A stretch of 64,000 nucleotides of DNA from Polytrichum commune (taxonomy: Eukaryota; Streptophyta; Polytrichopsida; Polytrichales; Polytrichaceae). The position numbers and the translations under genes were made by a program. The stretch is from positions 38,531,081-38,595,080 of the forward strand of contig OX485809.1 in assembly GCA_950295325.1 (NCBI GenBank), given 5' to 3'. Positions 26,948 to 38,521 of the stretch are shown one piece after another; positions within the stretch are counted from its first letter, which is position 1, and the number at the start of each line of letters is the position of its first letter. The notes below the pieces were generated by a model that was not told the DNA's origin, ran no database searches, and saw only the letters and a list, made by a program, of their open reading frames with translations.

Positions 26948-28673
26948 GATCTTCTAAAATGGAGATGTAAGAATTTTTCATTTTTTCATAATTGATTTAG
27001 TCTGTAACATTCTATTGCAATCAAGTCACACCACTTTATGTCTTCAACTCCACTAGGATTGCCACAAATCTGGTAGGCAGTTTAAATGATGAGAAGCAGT
27101 GTTGCTACTACTCTTTGTAGATATGGTGCTGTCTATGCCTTTTGCAGAATAATTCAACTCTTGAGATATTGTGTAGCTATAGACAGTCTTGATCCAGTAA
27201 ATGTTTATGTTGACTCCCCTTTGTCTTTCTAGCTCTATATGAATTGGAATCTGAAGTATTCTTGCCTCAGTCTGATCATTGTTTGCTAATCACCATGTAA
27301 AGTTTGCAGCCTCCTGCTTGTGTTGAGAATTTAATTTGATTATGTCCGTCCTGTTATCAAGAAGTATTTTCTGATGTGTGTTATGGTGGTGGTACGGATT
27401 TAAGAAATATAATAAACTCAGCAGATTTTCTTTTGACTGCTGGCTGTGTCCACAACATTTCTGCCATGTTTGATTTCCACCTTTCAAAAGTATCACATGA
27501 TGCAATGTGGTAGTGCTCTTGTGCCATATCCTAACAAAATGTGAGCAAACAAGAAAGTGAAAGATTCAATAAGGGCTTAGATGTGCGTGGAGTCTATTAC
27601 TTTGAGAAAAGTAAGGGAATCTTGTGTTAACAAAGAATAGAGCTGGAAATTAGTAGAATTCTTGCTTGCAGATGGCCAGTTGATTTGTTACACCATTTCT
27701 ATAAAGGACTTATCACATTATAATGTGTGTTAGGTTCCAACACAGACTTGCAATCTTAGTGTAGCAAGCCCCTCTTGTTGGAACTCAACAGTAGTTTACA
27801 ACATTTACAGCAACTGTGATTGATATCTACAGTGGCAACAATTCAGGAGGGCACAAGAATGTATAGGGGATTTGTTTTGCATTCCAGTACTAGGCACTAT
27901 ACAAGGCAAGGAGGATTATTTTAATCCTGTTGATAAGGTCCTCAAATTTGGTATTGTCTGACAGTCACTGCTTACAACTTTTTGATTAAGTTACACATCA
28001 TCAGGGAGATTTATGTCTTGTGGCTCTTGTAGAGGTAGGTAATCTCCAAAATGATTTTAAATCCTTGTTGAATGGAACCATCCAATGCTCTGAGGGGTTG
28101 TCAATAAGGCATCCTTCAATCCACCAGCACTATATTATACAGTGTTTCTCTATTCTGAGCTCATAGTACAATTGCATCATACGATGTCTGTCTCTTCAGT
28201 CCTCATTGTCGTCATTCCTTGAACATCATAAAGAGTTGTGCTGTGCTGGTGGATCGGTCAGCAGAGCTTGCTAACCTAGCCGAGCCTGGAACTTATTTTT
28301 TTTGGAAGACCTAGTCTTGAACAAGCCTTAATCCTGAACAAGCCTTCAAGTGAGTGAAGGGTTCGAGGTTGTTGTTGTTTGCCACAGAACAGACTTCTTG
28401 TATCGATTTCAGTTTGTCCAAACTGAAGCATTTTGTGGTTCTGGCAAACAAATTATATCAATCACATTGCATGCCTTGTCTGGTTCTATTCAATCCACTC
28501 TATCATGTAGTAGAGTGGAATTATGAAGACACACCATAGTGCACTTGTGGACTATCTGGGGTGAAGCTGATCTTGCTAGAGATTCATCAACGAGGAAGTT
28601 CAACACATTGTCTGCTGTGAAATGAAGTCCAGCAACTAGGATATGCAAACGTGGCATGAAGTGTGGAATCGAT
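26948..28673. other. 3' flank of CstF77; no gene seen
   Basis: The first few hundred bases should hold the CstF77 3' UTR. The remainder has only short open frames without recognisable motifs. Confidence 0.5.
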
Positions 28674-28934
28674 TTAGACTAGTGTCTCGAAGAATGATAG
28701 GTCTATAGGGCGTTTGCTGTATGTTGTATTAGGGCTTCTGTACTGTAGTTTAGGAGGAGAAGGTTTGTACTTCTCAATGACCCAAGTGTAGGCAGAGAGC
28801 AGGAATATTATCAACAAACCCTCTCCTCCGGAACCACAATACAGAAGAATTTCTTCCAGGCACCCCCCCAGTGCAAGTTTGCCGGACCCAGCTGGTCCAT
28901 ACAGCGCCACTGTGTCGCGCGGAAACACCAGCAA
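28674..28934 (-). CDS. Small hypothetical membrane peptide, 86 codons (doubtful)
   Basis: Open frame with a Gly-rich first half (GPAGSGK, then GGCLEE), one hydrophobic segment GLLIIFLLSAYTW long enough to span a membrane, and a Pro/Tyr/Lys-rich tail. I do not recognise the family. GPAGSGK resembles a fragment of a P-loop but lacks the context of a nucleotide-binding domain. It may be the last exon of a gene or a chance frame. Confidence 0.25.
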   Translation of the reverse strand: MLVFPRDTVALYGPAGSGKLALGGCLEEILLYCGSGGEGLLIIFLLSAYTWVIEKYKPSPPKLQYRSPNTTYSKRPIDLSFFETLV

Positions 28935-29408
28935 TATTTAACTAACATTCACGGCAACATTAATTCATGCTTCAGCGAGTCAATGACGAGGAGCATACAC
29001 AACAATGGGCGTAACGTTGACCCCATCTACATTACATATATATGTATATTTATATTCGTCCCAGGACAACCCAAATAATTACAGTTACATGGATTTTGCT
29101 AACCCTGGCAACGCATGCATAATTTCCGTTCGGAGCTGGAGAGGTCCACAACAGTACTCCTCCCGTAAGCTATCAACAATCTTCACCACATCTATATATA
29201 TCTATATATTCCATTTTCTCTTGCGCATTCCGCCGGAGGAATAAGGCTGCGACATACAGCAGCCTAAGCTAGCTAAAGCTAGCATTTAATTAGTAACTGG
29301 AAGGTATCTCCGGTTCATCAGCCGGCTGTATCGATAACTTCTCGGCAGCATCAGGCCGGTCACCAGCTTAGCTTGCATTGCAAGCAGACGGGGAGCAGAT
29401 GAGCTCAT

Positions 29409-29759
29409 TCAAGGGCTGCTCTTGCCATTCACACTCACAACGATGTCGCCCTTGCCACTCAAATCTGGGACCAGCACTAGCACATCGCCATCATGCACAT
29501 TGACATCCACGTTCTTTCCATTAGGCCCCTTCACCTGGATCACCTGGCTGCCCTTGCCCTTCACATCCACATTCACCATGCCTGCAATCACCTTCACAAC
29601 GTTGCCATTCACCAGGACGTCCACATTGATCCCCGCGGGGTTGATCACCGTCACCGCAGCTTGGGTAGTCCTGCTGCCGCACACGAGCAGCAAGGCCACC
29701 AGGACGAGACCCACCATAGCACGCTTGCTGCCTGAGCTTGTCATCTTGGCAGACACCAT
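29409..29759 (-). CDS. Small secreted valine-rich protein of unknown function
   Basis: Intronless frame of 116 residues. Residues 1-34 form a signal peptide: a basic start, the hydrophobic core VGLVLVALLLVCG, and probable cleavage after TTQA. The mature part of about 82 residues has alternating Val/Asp/Asn/Gly segments (NVDVLVNGNVVKV, VNVDVKGKG, NVDVNVHDGDVLVL, GDIVVSVNGK), a pattern suggesting a small all-beta fold. It has no cysteines outside the signal peptide. G+C is higher than in its surroundings, as expected for a coding exon. No known family was recognised; a cell-wall or apoplastic protein is the obvious guess from secretion only. Confidence 0.7.
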   Translation of the reverse strand: MVSAKMTSSGSKRAMVGLVLVALLLVCGSRTTQAAVTVINPAGINVDVLVNGNVVKVIAGMVNVDVKGKGSQVIQVKGPNGKNVDVNVHDGDVLVLVPDLSGKGDIVVSVNGKSSP

Positions 29760-29883
29760 CCTTGAGCTGAAGCTGCCAAACGTAATGCGAGCGAGCTGGA
29801 GGTGTGCGAGGCTTGCGGTGCGAGAGTGACGAGTGCGGATGTGTGGGGCAAGTGAGCCTCCGAGGGAGTGTTATGGGGCGCTG

Positions 29884-29929
29884 GACGGGGTGTGACGGGC
29901 ATTGACGGGATATGACGGGCGATGACGGG
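29884..29929. promoter_or_regulatory. Five GACGGG motifs spaced about one helical turn apart
   Basis: On the plus strand GACGGG occurs at 29884, 29893, 29904, 29914 and 29924; the last four read TGACGGG. Spacing is 9-11 bases. The array lies 125-170 bases upstream of the start of the secreted-protein gene on the opposite strand. TGACG is the core of sites for plant TGA-type bZIP factors. Function is inferred. Confidence 0.5.
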
Positions 29930-29999
29930 GCGGCGTTGGGAGCGATCTTGATGGATCTCCTGCTGCATTCAGAGTGCCAAGTACTTTCGCACACACTCC

Positions 30000-31107
30000 C
30001 TCCCCCGTGTCACAATAAGTGCAGGAGTTTTAAATCTAAGTTAATGCTTTAAGGTGGCCTTCATGGTCATTGCCTATATTGGCACAAAAGGGTAGATGGG
30101 TCTTAAAATGGTCATTTAAAAAAAAAATTAAAAAAAAAAAATTCTGACCAGCCCACCATGTCTACGATATGGAAACACGGGATCAGTGTTCAAGATTGAA
30201 GCCCTCATATGAGTTTCAATTGGAAGGGCTCTCAAATTTCAGCCCTTCAGTTGAAGGGCTGGTTCAAATCCAAGATGTCAATCTAAGAGTACAAAAATAA
30301 AATACAAAACTCATATTAAACTTGTGCATGAATTATACGGTACATGTTTCTAGTACAATGTGAAGAATTAAGAAGCAACCATCTAACTCCACTTCTTGTA
30401 GTGACAATGCCCTACGCTTGTTGGTTCTTGTGGTGGGCAGATTCTATTGAGGACTAAATCGCATTTGAAGGGCATTGAAGGCTTCAATCTTCAACATTGC
30501 ACGGGATTAGCATGAGATGGTTGGCAAATCCAAATCGCTTTCCCTCATCATTTTCGGAGCTCAACTGATTCTCCTACTCATTATCAAAGTGAAGAGATTC
30601 TCGTGCTCATTAATTGGTCATATAGGTCCCCCCCTTACCGAACCCCCCAATTATGTAGATTGTTGAGTTTAGAATGGTTAATGTAGTGTGAGCTCATGGA
30701 GTCCAAACTTTTTTTTTTTGGTGTTGTTCTTCGTATCTAACCACACCCAAATCACATACCACTTAAATATAGGCATCCGATTGTGGAAACTAACCGAATG
30801 AGGCATGTCTACCTAAGATGGCAAATTTCTTAAGTCTTTGTAACATTGTTAAGTAGAAGGGCTGCTTGCCCTTCTCTCACTTACCGGAAACCAAGGGTGG
30901 GCCACGGGTTTAGCAACCGGGCCCCTCCATTTGTGTCATGTGTCTCACGAAAAAGGACCCATGTCATGCCAAGAAGTTTCCCCATGGTTCACCTTAAGAC
31001 TAAGGCCTTTGTTACGCCACAATATTCCCTCATTGTTATTGGTTTATTTCCCTTGGCATGGTAGGAAACAACATTGCTCCGTAAGAATGTCATGTTATGT
31101 TATGGGG
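30000..31107. other. Intergenic DNA
   Basis: No gene is supported. An A-rich run lies at 30117-30141 and a T-run near 30711-30719. A possible TTTAAAA TATA-like element for the secreted-protein gene lies near 30029-30036 on the minus strand. Confidence 0.4.
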
Positions 31108-31911
31108 CTACAGTCCACCCTCTATAAATGTTACACCTATAAGTGTTAACCCTCTCTAAATGTTAACTTTCTTCTACTCCCCACATATTGCACACTATAA
31201 ATGTTAAAAGTGTTAACTGTTAACAAAATGGTACTCCCTTCTTTATAAATTTGACTCTATAAATGTTAATGAATGAAATACAACCATAATATGGATGATA
31301 AAAACTACACATCCAATTACATTCCTCTCTCTCTCAATAACTTGACATTGAATAAAGTTTTGATTGGGTTTGCAATTTTATGAATGGTATTCTCTCACAA
31401 GGACTCTTCATAATTGCTTATATTTATAAATGTTAAGATTTGTATATTGCTCAAAAAAATAATTTTATAATTGTTAATTGTTAACACCTCTATAAATGTT
31501 AACTTTGATCCACTCCCGAGGGTTAACATTTATAGAGGGTAGACTGTACACCAAATGTTATATTTAGTTGTCACCAGTTCTAATTGTCTTGCTCAATGCT
31601 AATTGTAAACTGTGGTATAGTGCCACCCAACATCATTTGTCATTCCTTGTGAAATTTATGGGGGATTATAGAATCACAGTGTTGCAATTACTGTCGCTTA
31701 CCAAGTGATTTTTTTATCCAAATTTCAGTCATCCATGACAATATTTCATCACAAGTTGCTGACAAGAGAAGGTAGGGTTTTGACCAAAGGATGAACTCAT
31801 CCATCACCCATGTCAATATTTGTTCACTTATTCATAAGAAGTGCCATCCGAAAAGCTACCATAGTGACATAAAATACCATATATATGACACCAAATATCA
31901 TTTAGTGTAGC
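31108..31911. mobile_element. MITE with GCTACAC ends, interrupted by a pogo-type MITE
   Basis: If the inserted element 31111-31546 and one TA are removed, the left end reads GCTACACCAAATGTTATATT. It is inverted at the right end, where the complement of 31888-31911 reads GCTACACTAAATGATATTTG. A related copy starts at 54734. The interior is non-coding. The host element is about 368 bp without the insert. Confidence 0.65.
31111..31546. mobile_element. pogo/Emigrant-type (Tc1/mariner) MITE
   Basis: The ends are CAGTCCACCCTCTATAAATG and its near-perfect inverse, flanked on each side by TA. CAGT followed by CCTCTATAAAT is the terminal signature of plant pogo-like elements of the Emigrant/Lemi type. 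Several CTCTATAAATGTTAAC-like copies repeat inside. The length is 436 bp with no coding capacity. Confidence 0.8.
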
Positions 31912-32025
31912 ATGGCCCGTGCACACATGGTCAGTAGAATTGTTGGTTAATTGGGTTGCTAGATGGATGACTCATTGTAGAATTTGTAGGCAGGGAGGTC
32001 TTTTGCATGACAACATTCTACACAT

Positions 32026-32074
<49 letters not shown>

Positions 32075-34713
32075 TGTTCAATACCATGATTTTAAGTTTT
32101 ATAAATATGGACCTTCAAAATATTCACTTAGCAAAAGTCATCTTTATAAAAAGATGACTATAAGCACATGATATCCTTAATATACATGTATGGAAAGTGA
32201 TCATGCTTACCATACTAAAAAGGTAATAAGGTTATGAAGGAGTAGGGTAATGTAACCACAGTTACTGATGTAACTCACGTCTTTAACTCATGGTTAAAAT
32301 AGGGTTTAGAAAAACTTACCGCAGGTAAGAACTCCAATATAAACCCTTAACCCTAAAATGAGCCTCTCTTCTACCATTCATACAAAAACGCAAGGTGAGA
32401 TAACTCTTGGAGTACTCACCAAAGGGGTAGATACGTGAGGAAGGTGAAGGAAACTTGGGCTAATCACCAAGAGGAGTATTCTACTTGGGGTGACTCAATC
32501 ATGGCTAAGGAACAGGTTTGAACACCCATTTGTCATTTTGCAATGAGTGTTACATTTTGAAAAAATGCTATGCATTTGATGAAACATAAGGGTGTGTGAC
32601 ATGGATAACAACTGGGTCCTGCTGTTATTTACCTTGTGTACATAACTAATCCTCAAATGTTTGTTGGTTGGTTGCATGGGCACAGGTGAGGCAGGCCCTT
32701 CACACTTACAATACGATGGTGTATTGGGATTATGACATTTTATGCATATCTTGTGGTTGATGTTACTAGGAATGTTTCCCTTGTAAGCACTCCATATATA
32801 GGGTAGATGAGGTATACATACCCTAGGGTAAAAGCATGAGGATAGTAGGTTAAACTTGCAAGGTATGGGGTAGTCAAGAACAATGGTTTGGTATAGGATA
32901 CAATTAGATGATAGAAACCCTAAGTATGGCATATACTCTTGCAAAGCAAAATAAGTTGTGGTACAACAAGTCTATACTACACAACATTTTGTGTTAGACT
33001 TGAGGACAAACAACTTCAATATGCAAAAATGATATTATATAAATCAATAAGGAAACGCATTAGTGGTAGAAAGAGTTATGTCAAAGTTCCCACCTACCCA
33101 CCCTTGTATGGCAATAAGGAAGATTTTGAAGGATTTGGCCTTTATAAAGAGGAAGTTCAAGCTTTGCAAAAAGTTTTGAAAAGTCAGCTATATATATATA
33201 TATATATATGCAAGCGTGGTAAGTAGGAATGTTTAATTTAAGTTTATGTTACGGTCAACATGATGATTACATTATAAAGTGGCATGTAGAAACCTATTCT
33301 TAAAGTAGAGGTAGTTGATGGAATTTGCATAATTTGCGGCATACAATGGCACAACGTTCCAAGGAGTTGGGTGTTCCTTAGGACAACAACACTTGGTTCT
33401 ACAAACCCCTTCTATGTACCCAAAAACTTGGTTTAATTTCTTGTAATCTTCACAAGATGATGATTGATTTACTCAAAAGAAGTAAATGAAGAGTCCATGG
33501 TTGATATAAGTTTAGGAGGACCTTTCACCTCCCTATCATCACCCACCAAAGTTCCACCAAACCATTTTCCAAGTCTATAATTCAAGTCCCAAATTCCTAC
33601 ACAATGTCATGGCCTCCACATATTTGACCCAATTTTTATGACACATTGTATGACTAGGTGAGTTGTTGAGGGATCAAGAATGGCACCAATGAACGGTATC
33701 TCCATATTTGCAATTATTTCTGAGATGATTTCTTAGAATATTGAATCCTATACAAGGAGGATGCATTGTTAACTTCAAATAGCTAGCCGAGTTGGACAAA
33801 AGTGTTTATGAGTTGTGTCTACCCCCCTTACGTTCAACCATCAATTTTGTGCCATGTGTGCCCCAAGTCACTTATTTTCAACAACACATTTATTGCCCTC
33901 ACCACCTAGGACCTCTACTTTATGTTCATAATGTCATGCCCTCTTATGTGCTGGGAATATCCAGCTTGGTTCACATTGAATTTGTCAAGTGGAGCCATAC
34001 TACTAAACAAAGTTTGTGAAATTATGTTGTTCCAAATTATAGATGCTTGCCTCGACTCATTGAATGTTATCATTTTACTTGCACCTTAACAACCACCCTC
34101 CATATGGGTGGTTAGTGAAACTACAATTAGACAAAGATCTTGAGAGAAAAATTACTAACCATCTTCATAGCCATGATAAGGATCCCAAGGCTTGACCTAA
34201 TCTCACAATATTTCTTGGGTTGTGAATTGGATCTTAAACTTGTGTGCTTTTTTGAGATCATGCAATCACCAAAGGACGAAGCTTTGTGGATTCTTCACAA
34301 CATGTATAGACCACTCGGGGGTCAAGGACCGTACACATTGAGGACTTTGAGAGACCCTTGTCTTATAATTGTGGAAGACAATTATAAATTGTGCCCCTTG
34401 TAGACTTCTTAGTCCACAGATTTGGGGCGAAAATCCTATAGCTGCATCGAAGCAATGATTTTTGCGTATTCAATGTGAGAGACATTGCGACATGTTGTAT
34501 TCATACACTTGTCAAACCGTCAACTTCAGAGGTGTTTGATTGACTTTGAGGGGAATCAACGAGTGAGACATTCAACAATCATTTGTGCGGTGACTTGAAT
34601 GTACTTGGTAGTTCATGACAAATTGGATTCAAGGCACACCAATTGCTGCCAAAATTGTGCAGCTTTCGTGGTGATTGATTCAAGCTATTTGGTTGCCTGT
34701 TCCGTGATTTACG
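31912..34713. other. Intergenic DNA with microsatellites
   Basis: No gene is supported. It contains a (CT)n run at 32031-32072 and a (TA)n run at 33188-33209. Open frames of 75-149 codons are present near 32495, 32939, 33792 and 34140, but none shows a recognisable domain. Confidence 0.45.
32031..32072. repeat. (CT)n microsatellite
   Basis: Uninterrupted CT dinucleotide run of about 42 bases. Confidence 0.95.
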
Positions 34714-36567
34714 ATGCAGACGCCCAGAGATTCTAGCGCTGCTCCTCCGAAAAGGTCAGGAATGACCTTAGACGTTGCCGTGAAGCGAAGATTGAATCTA
34801 TGGGATTGGAGTGTGTGTCAAGTGCCTATACCGGTTGGAGACGGTCAACAACCATTACGATGGTTGGGTCATGTTGCTTGTTCGATCATGTCATTCAAAG
34901 ATGAAAAAGTGCCGACCAAAGGTGTCCCGCAAGCCGTGAAGATCAATGATGTTGTGACGGACATTGACAAAAAGATCAAGGATGTTTGTAAAGATGGTGA
35001 TTCCATCGTGGTTGAGTACACAAGTGGGCCGGAGGCTTTTACCCAAGATTGGGAAGGACGGAAGACCAGAAAACTTCAGACCAAACTTGACAATGAGAGC
35101 AACGACCAAATTTACGGGTTGATTCATGAATTGGATGCTTTGATCACTAAAGTTATAGAGTTGATAACGGATGTGGTGGAGGAGGTTGATCTACTTCTTT
35201 ACGGTAATTACGATAAAACTTCCGGCGCCTCGGGAAGTGAAGGTTTGCCTGAGGGTGAAAGTAAAGGAGAGGAATCCCAGGAGGTTCTTCTTGACGAAGA
35301 TGGAAATCCAATTGCACCTGTGGTGCCCCCATCCATCCCTCCCCAACCTAAAGATACTTTCATGGAAATTCCATTGCCTTATTTTGACAAAGTGAAATAT
35401 GGTGTGATTGAAGTAATACAAGAATGTTTGCCTGATTTGGATGAGTTTCAAGTGTATGATGAATTCGTACTGTGTCGAGACGTGATAAAAGGGTATGATG
35501 GAGCATTGCAAGCAATGTTGGTGTGGTATAGTGCCAAGGGCATTGAGCTTGAAGACAAAGACTTCGCCGTGCTAAGATACGAGCAATGGATAGAATTATG
35601 GAAAGACGCCCAAATTCCAACGGATGTTTTAGACCCAAAGTTGATAGAGTCGATGTGGCACAAAATGGTGGCTGAATACCAGAGGGTCGGGTCGTACCAA
35701 TTGGATGCATACGGTTTTTATGCTGCAATTATTCATTTGGCCTCGACATTGTATGACGGATGTGGATCCACCCCGGATTTGAGTAGCCTTGGGGAAATGG
35801 TCGCGCATTTCATTAAGGAGCTCATGATTCCCAATTTTGGGGTTTTGTTGAAACCAAAGCTCGAGGAGCTTCACAGTGTTGAGGACTTGGATTTCAAATC
35901 AACGTGGTCTGAAATTGGGGACACGACGCGGAGAGCCCTTGCTATCCATCAAATGGAGGAAGAAACTCCAAAGGTGCAAGACAACCAAGAGGAGGAAGAT
36001 GCGGATGAAAAGAGGGGTTCAATCCTCGAAGGGCTCGAGGCCCCCCCGCCGCCGCCACCGCCGCCGCCACCTCCTCCTCCGCCAGAGCCCGAGAAGAAGA
36101 AAGACCCGGCAGGGAAAGAAGTCGCGGTCGTCGAGTATGCGGAAAGCTCCGCACAAGTTTGCGTGCCTGAAACCGTGAAGAGCTTGTATTCCTATTTCAA
36201 GAAATGGGAGATTCTAGGACCAAATTGGAACTGCGAGGCAGCAGCTGTGGCAATAATCTACTCACTGCAAACGAGCACGGACATCCAAGAGTTTCAACGG
36301 CTCCCCACCGACCCTCTCACATTTGGGCTCATCGAATTGCGGAGGATGTTGTTAGTGTCTTCGCACCATGCCTACCTACAAGTCATCACGAAGCGGGTGT
36401 CGGAATCTTCGTTTTTCCAGACACATACACGAAGTTGCTTCATCCGTGCGGGGATCGCCAAGCCTTTGTACAGCAACTACGAGGAGAAGAAGCAATATCT
36501 GCGGACAATTTGTTTCCGTTACGGTGGAAAGCCACCTCCACAACCTCCTGTTTTTGAAAAGAAATAA
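34714..36567 (+). CDS. Unrecognised 617-residue protein, intronless; possibly ciliary
   Basis: Long uninterrupted frame, by far the longest in the window. The first ATG is used; the next plausible start is at about residue 59 (MSFKDEKVP). Residues about 60-165 form a helical, charged region. Residues 168-215 are acidic and proline-rich. Residues about 216-400 form an Asp/Trp/Leu-rich helical domain with YDEFVL, RYEQWIELWKDAQIP and YGFYAAIIHLAS. Residues about 400-480 are acidic and hold a run of about 14 prolines. Residues 482-600 form a second globular part starting LYSYFKKWEILGP. There is no signal peptide or membrane span. From memory, the spacing in the middle domain recalls repeats of algal flagellar proteins and, more loosely, TPPP/EF-hand-like folds. 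I am not sure of this. The lack of introns could mean retroposition. Confidence 0.7.
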   Translation: MQTPRDSSAAPPKRSGMTLDVAVKRRLNLWDWSVCQVPIPVGDGQQPLRWLGHVACSIMSFKDEKVPTKGVPQAVKINDVVTDIDKKIKDVCKDGDSIVVEYTSGPEAFTQDWEGRKTRKLQTKLDNESNDQIYGLIHELDALITKVIELITDVVEEVDLLLYGNYDKTSGASGSEGLPEGESKGEESQEVLLDEDGNPIAPVVPPSIPPQPKDTFMEIPLPYFDKVKYGVIEVIQECLPDLDEFQVYDEFVLCRDVIKGYDGALQAMLVWYSAKGIELEDKDFAVLRYEQWIELWKDAQIPTDVLDPKLIESMWHKMVAEYQRVGSYQLDAYGFYAAIIHLASTLYDGCGSTPDLSSLGEMVAHFIKELMIPNFGVLLKPKLEELHSVEDLDFKSTWSEIGDTTRRALAIHQMEEETPKVQDNQEEEDADEKRGSILEGLEAPPPPPPPPPPPPPPEPEKKKDPAGKEVAVVEYAESSAQVCVPETVKSLYSYFKKWEILGPNWNCEAAAVAIIYSLQTSTDIQEFQRLPTDPLTFGLIELRRMLLVSSHHAYLQVITKRVSESSFFQTHTRSCFIRAGIAKPLYSNYEEKKQYLRTICFRYGGKPPPQPPVFEKK

Positions 36568-36628
36568 TTTAAAAAAATTGCCCAAGTCTCACTAGATCTC
36601 ATGCAACTAGCCCAATGTCATGTTGCTT

Positions 36629-36680
<52 letters not shown>

Positions 36681-37094
36681 ATTGTGTATGCACAATTTGC
36701 ATGATGTATGTGTAGTGGCTCACTCTCACCACTTTTTGTTGCAACCTCTTGTTCAAACTGATTGAGAATTTTGATGGAATTCAATCAAAATCCATACACG
36801 ATCTAGATGCCCTTACATGCAAATCTGATACTAATAAGTATATTGATCATAAATATCAGGAATGACCAAATTTTTATTTTGCTCCTTGACATAATGTATT
36901 GCACTAAACAAAGTTTCAAACCTAAAGATATAAAAAGACGAGATTTTGAGATTCAGGGACGACTCAAGGTAATTGCGCACATAGGTCATAACTTCACATT
37001 GAGCCCCGTATAACTTTAAGGGTTCATTTTGCACCTCACACACGTCGTCCCGACGCTATTTCACATCGGTATTTGGCAATCAACTCCACATGCA
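36568..37094. other. Downstream region of the 617-codon gene
   Basis: A (GA)n run occupies 36632-36679, about 65 bases after the stop codon. Nothing else was recognised. Confidence 0.6.
36632..36679. repeat. (GA)n microsatellite
   Basis: Uninterrupted GA dinucleotide run of about 48 bases. Confidence 0.95.
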
Positions 37095-37312
37095 ATGAGT
37101 GATCATCCAAGTGTCCTTTCGGGCTTTGATGTAAAGGCTGCAAAAGTTTGGAATTCCAAGGACGAGGTTTACAGATTCATAATGGCCAGAGTTGGGTGGG
37201 TAGTAGGGTTTTAATGCTGCAGGTATGGTGAAGCTGTCAGTGGACACAGATTCACACAGTAGGCCATTGACATATTGAAACGTAGGAATGTTCCAACTGC
37301 ACCTGTAGATAG
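37095..37312 (+). pseudogene. Possible gene fragment with intron traces
   Basis: Two short protein-like segments look like remnants of spliced exons. The first encodes FDVKAAKVWNSKDEVYRFIM and runs into a stop. The second follows a TGCAG acceptor-like site at 37222, encodes YGEAVSGHRFTQ, a TAG stop at 37260-37262, then AIDILKRRNVPTAPVDR, and ends at a good GTAAGT donor at 37313. The parent gene was not recognised. The in-frame stop argues for a dead fragment. Confidence 0.3.
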
Positions 37313-38518
37313 GTAAGTTATCAGTTTAACAGATTATCAGACCTTGGTCCTGACTCCTCACCTTCCTTCTAGCTTTCTTACTTATTTTCCATGTGCCATT
37401 AAATTTTTCTTCCACAATTCTGCTCATCAAGGACTTTGAATTCACAAATTCTCAAATCGTGCCAGAATATGGATTTCCAAATTCCCAAAAACTAAAGCCT
37501 CAGGGTCTGCAAGATGAGTCGTACGGTGCCCTGAGGTTTGATAGGGGATACTTTTGAGTTTCAACTAGTCTTGACCCATCAACAGTGGTGTGTCTTCATG
37601 TATGAGCAATTGTGTTTCATTAGTTGACTCAGAGGTTGCCTTGTTAGAACCAGAGTTTGATCTGATTACCTGTTGTGTTTAAGAATATATTTAGCATTAT
37701 TAATAATTAAATTCAACAGAGAAATTTAAGTAAGAATCCACAAATAAAAGAAGAAAGTAAGAGTTTACATTAGATGAAATATAAGAAATTATTATTATTG
37801 CATGGACACTTTAAAAAATAAAGACCATGATTTCAAGATTCCTGTTTCTAATCCTGCCTAAACCATGAAGAACTTAGACTGTAAAGTGCCAATAACAAAT
37901 ATTGGAAAACGGTAATTATTGGGTAAAGAAGTGCCCTTAAAGTGGTGTATATTAGGTTATCTGTCCAGAAAGCATAGACTTCAACAAGAAGGAAACAACC
38001 TATTAGAATTCTCCTAATATTTGACTGATGGGTAAGTAGATCATCGAAGGAATGATAGAATCCTCAAAATATAAGAGAATAATTTAATCTCCAAACCAAA
38101 GTATAGACATTCTTCAGTCTGAACTCGTGACTGCAACAGTGAGATTCTGAGAGTAAGCATATAAAATGAGGAAGAGTGTTCATGATGTTTTGGTAATGTC
38201 AAAGCTCTTCAATCAGGACATCATGAGGGTAGGCTGAACTTCGACAGGTGCACTCACTCTCTAGTGAAAGTGGCATAGTCTCTGGAGCTCGTGACACTGA
38301 TTAACCCAATTAGTGCGTGTTACTATTTGGAGTACGCAGTGCAGTAATGTCTTACTCAGAAGTTCAATTTTTACTAACGAAAGTTCAATAGGTTGTTATG
38401 ACATTATAGAACATGAATGACTTTGCTTGGTAAAATATTATATTCTCATTAAATAGTTATAGCATTGCGTAACTTCAAATAGTGACACACTAATTGGGAT
38501 AATAAGTGTACTAAAACT
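37313..38518. other. Intergenic DNA
   Basis: No gene or clear repeat structure was seen in this AT-rich stretch. Confidence 0.5.
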
Positions 38519-38521
38519 TAA

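Noticed and set aside
36042-36090. CCG/CCT-rich run as a sign of a frameshift or assembly error
   Set aside because: The frame stays open for hundreds of codons on both sides and reads as a simple polyproline linker.
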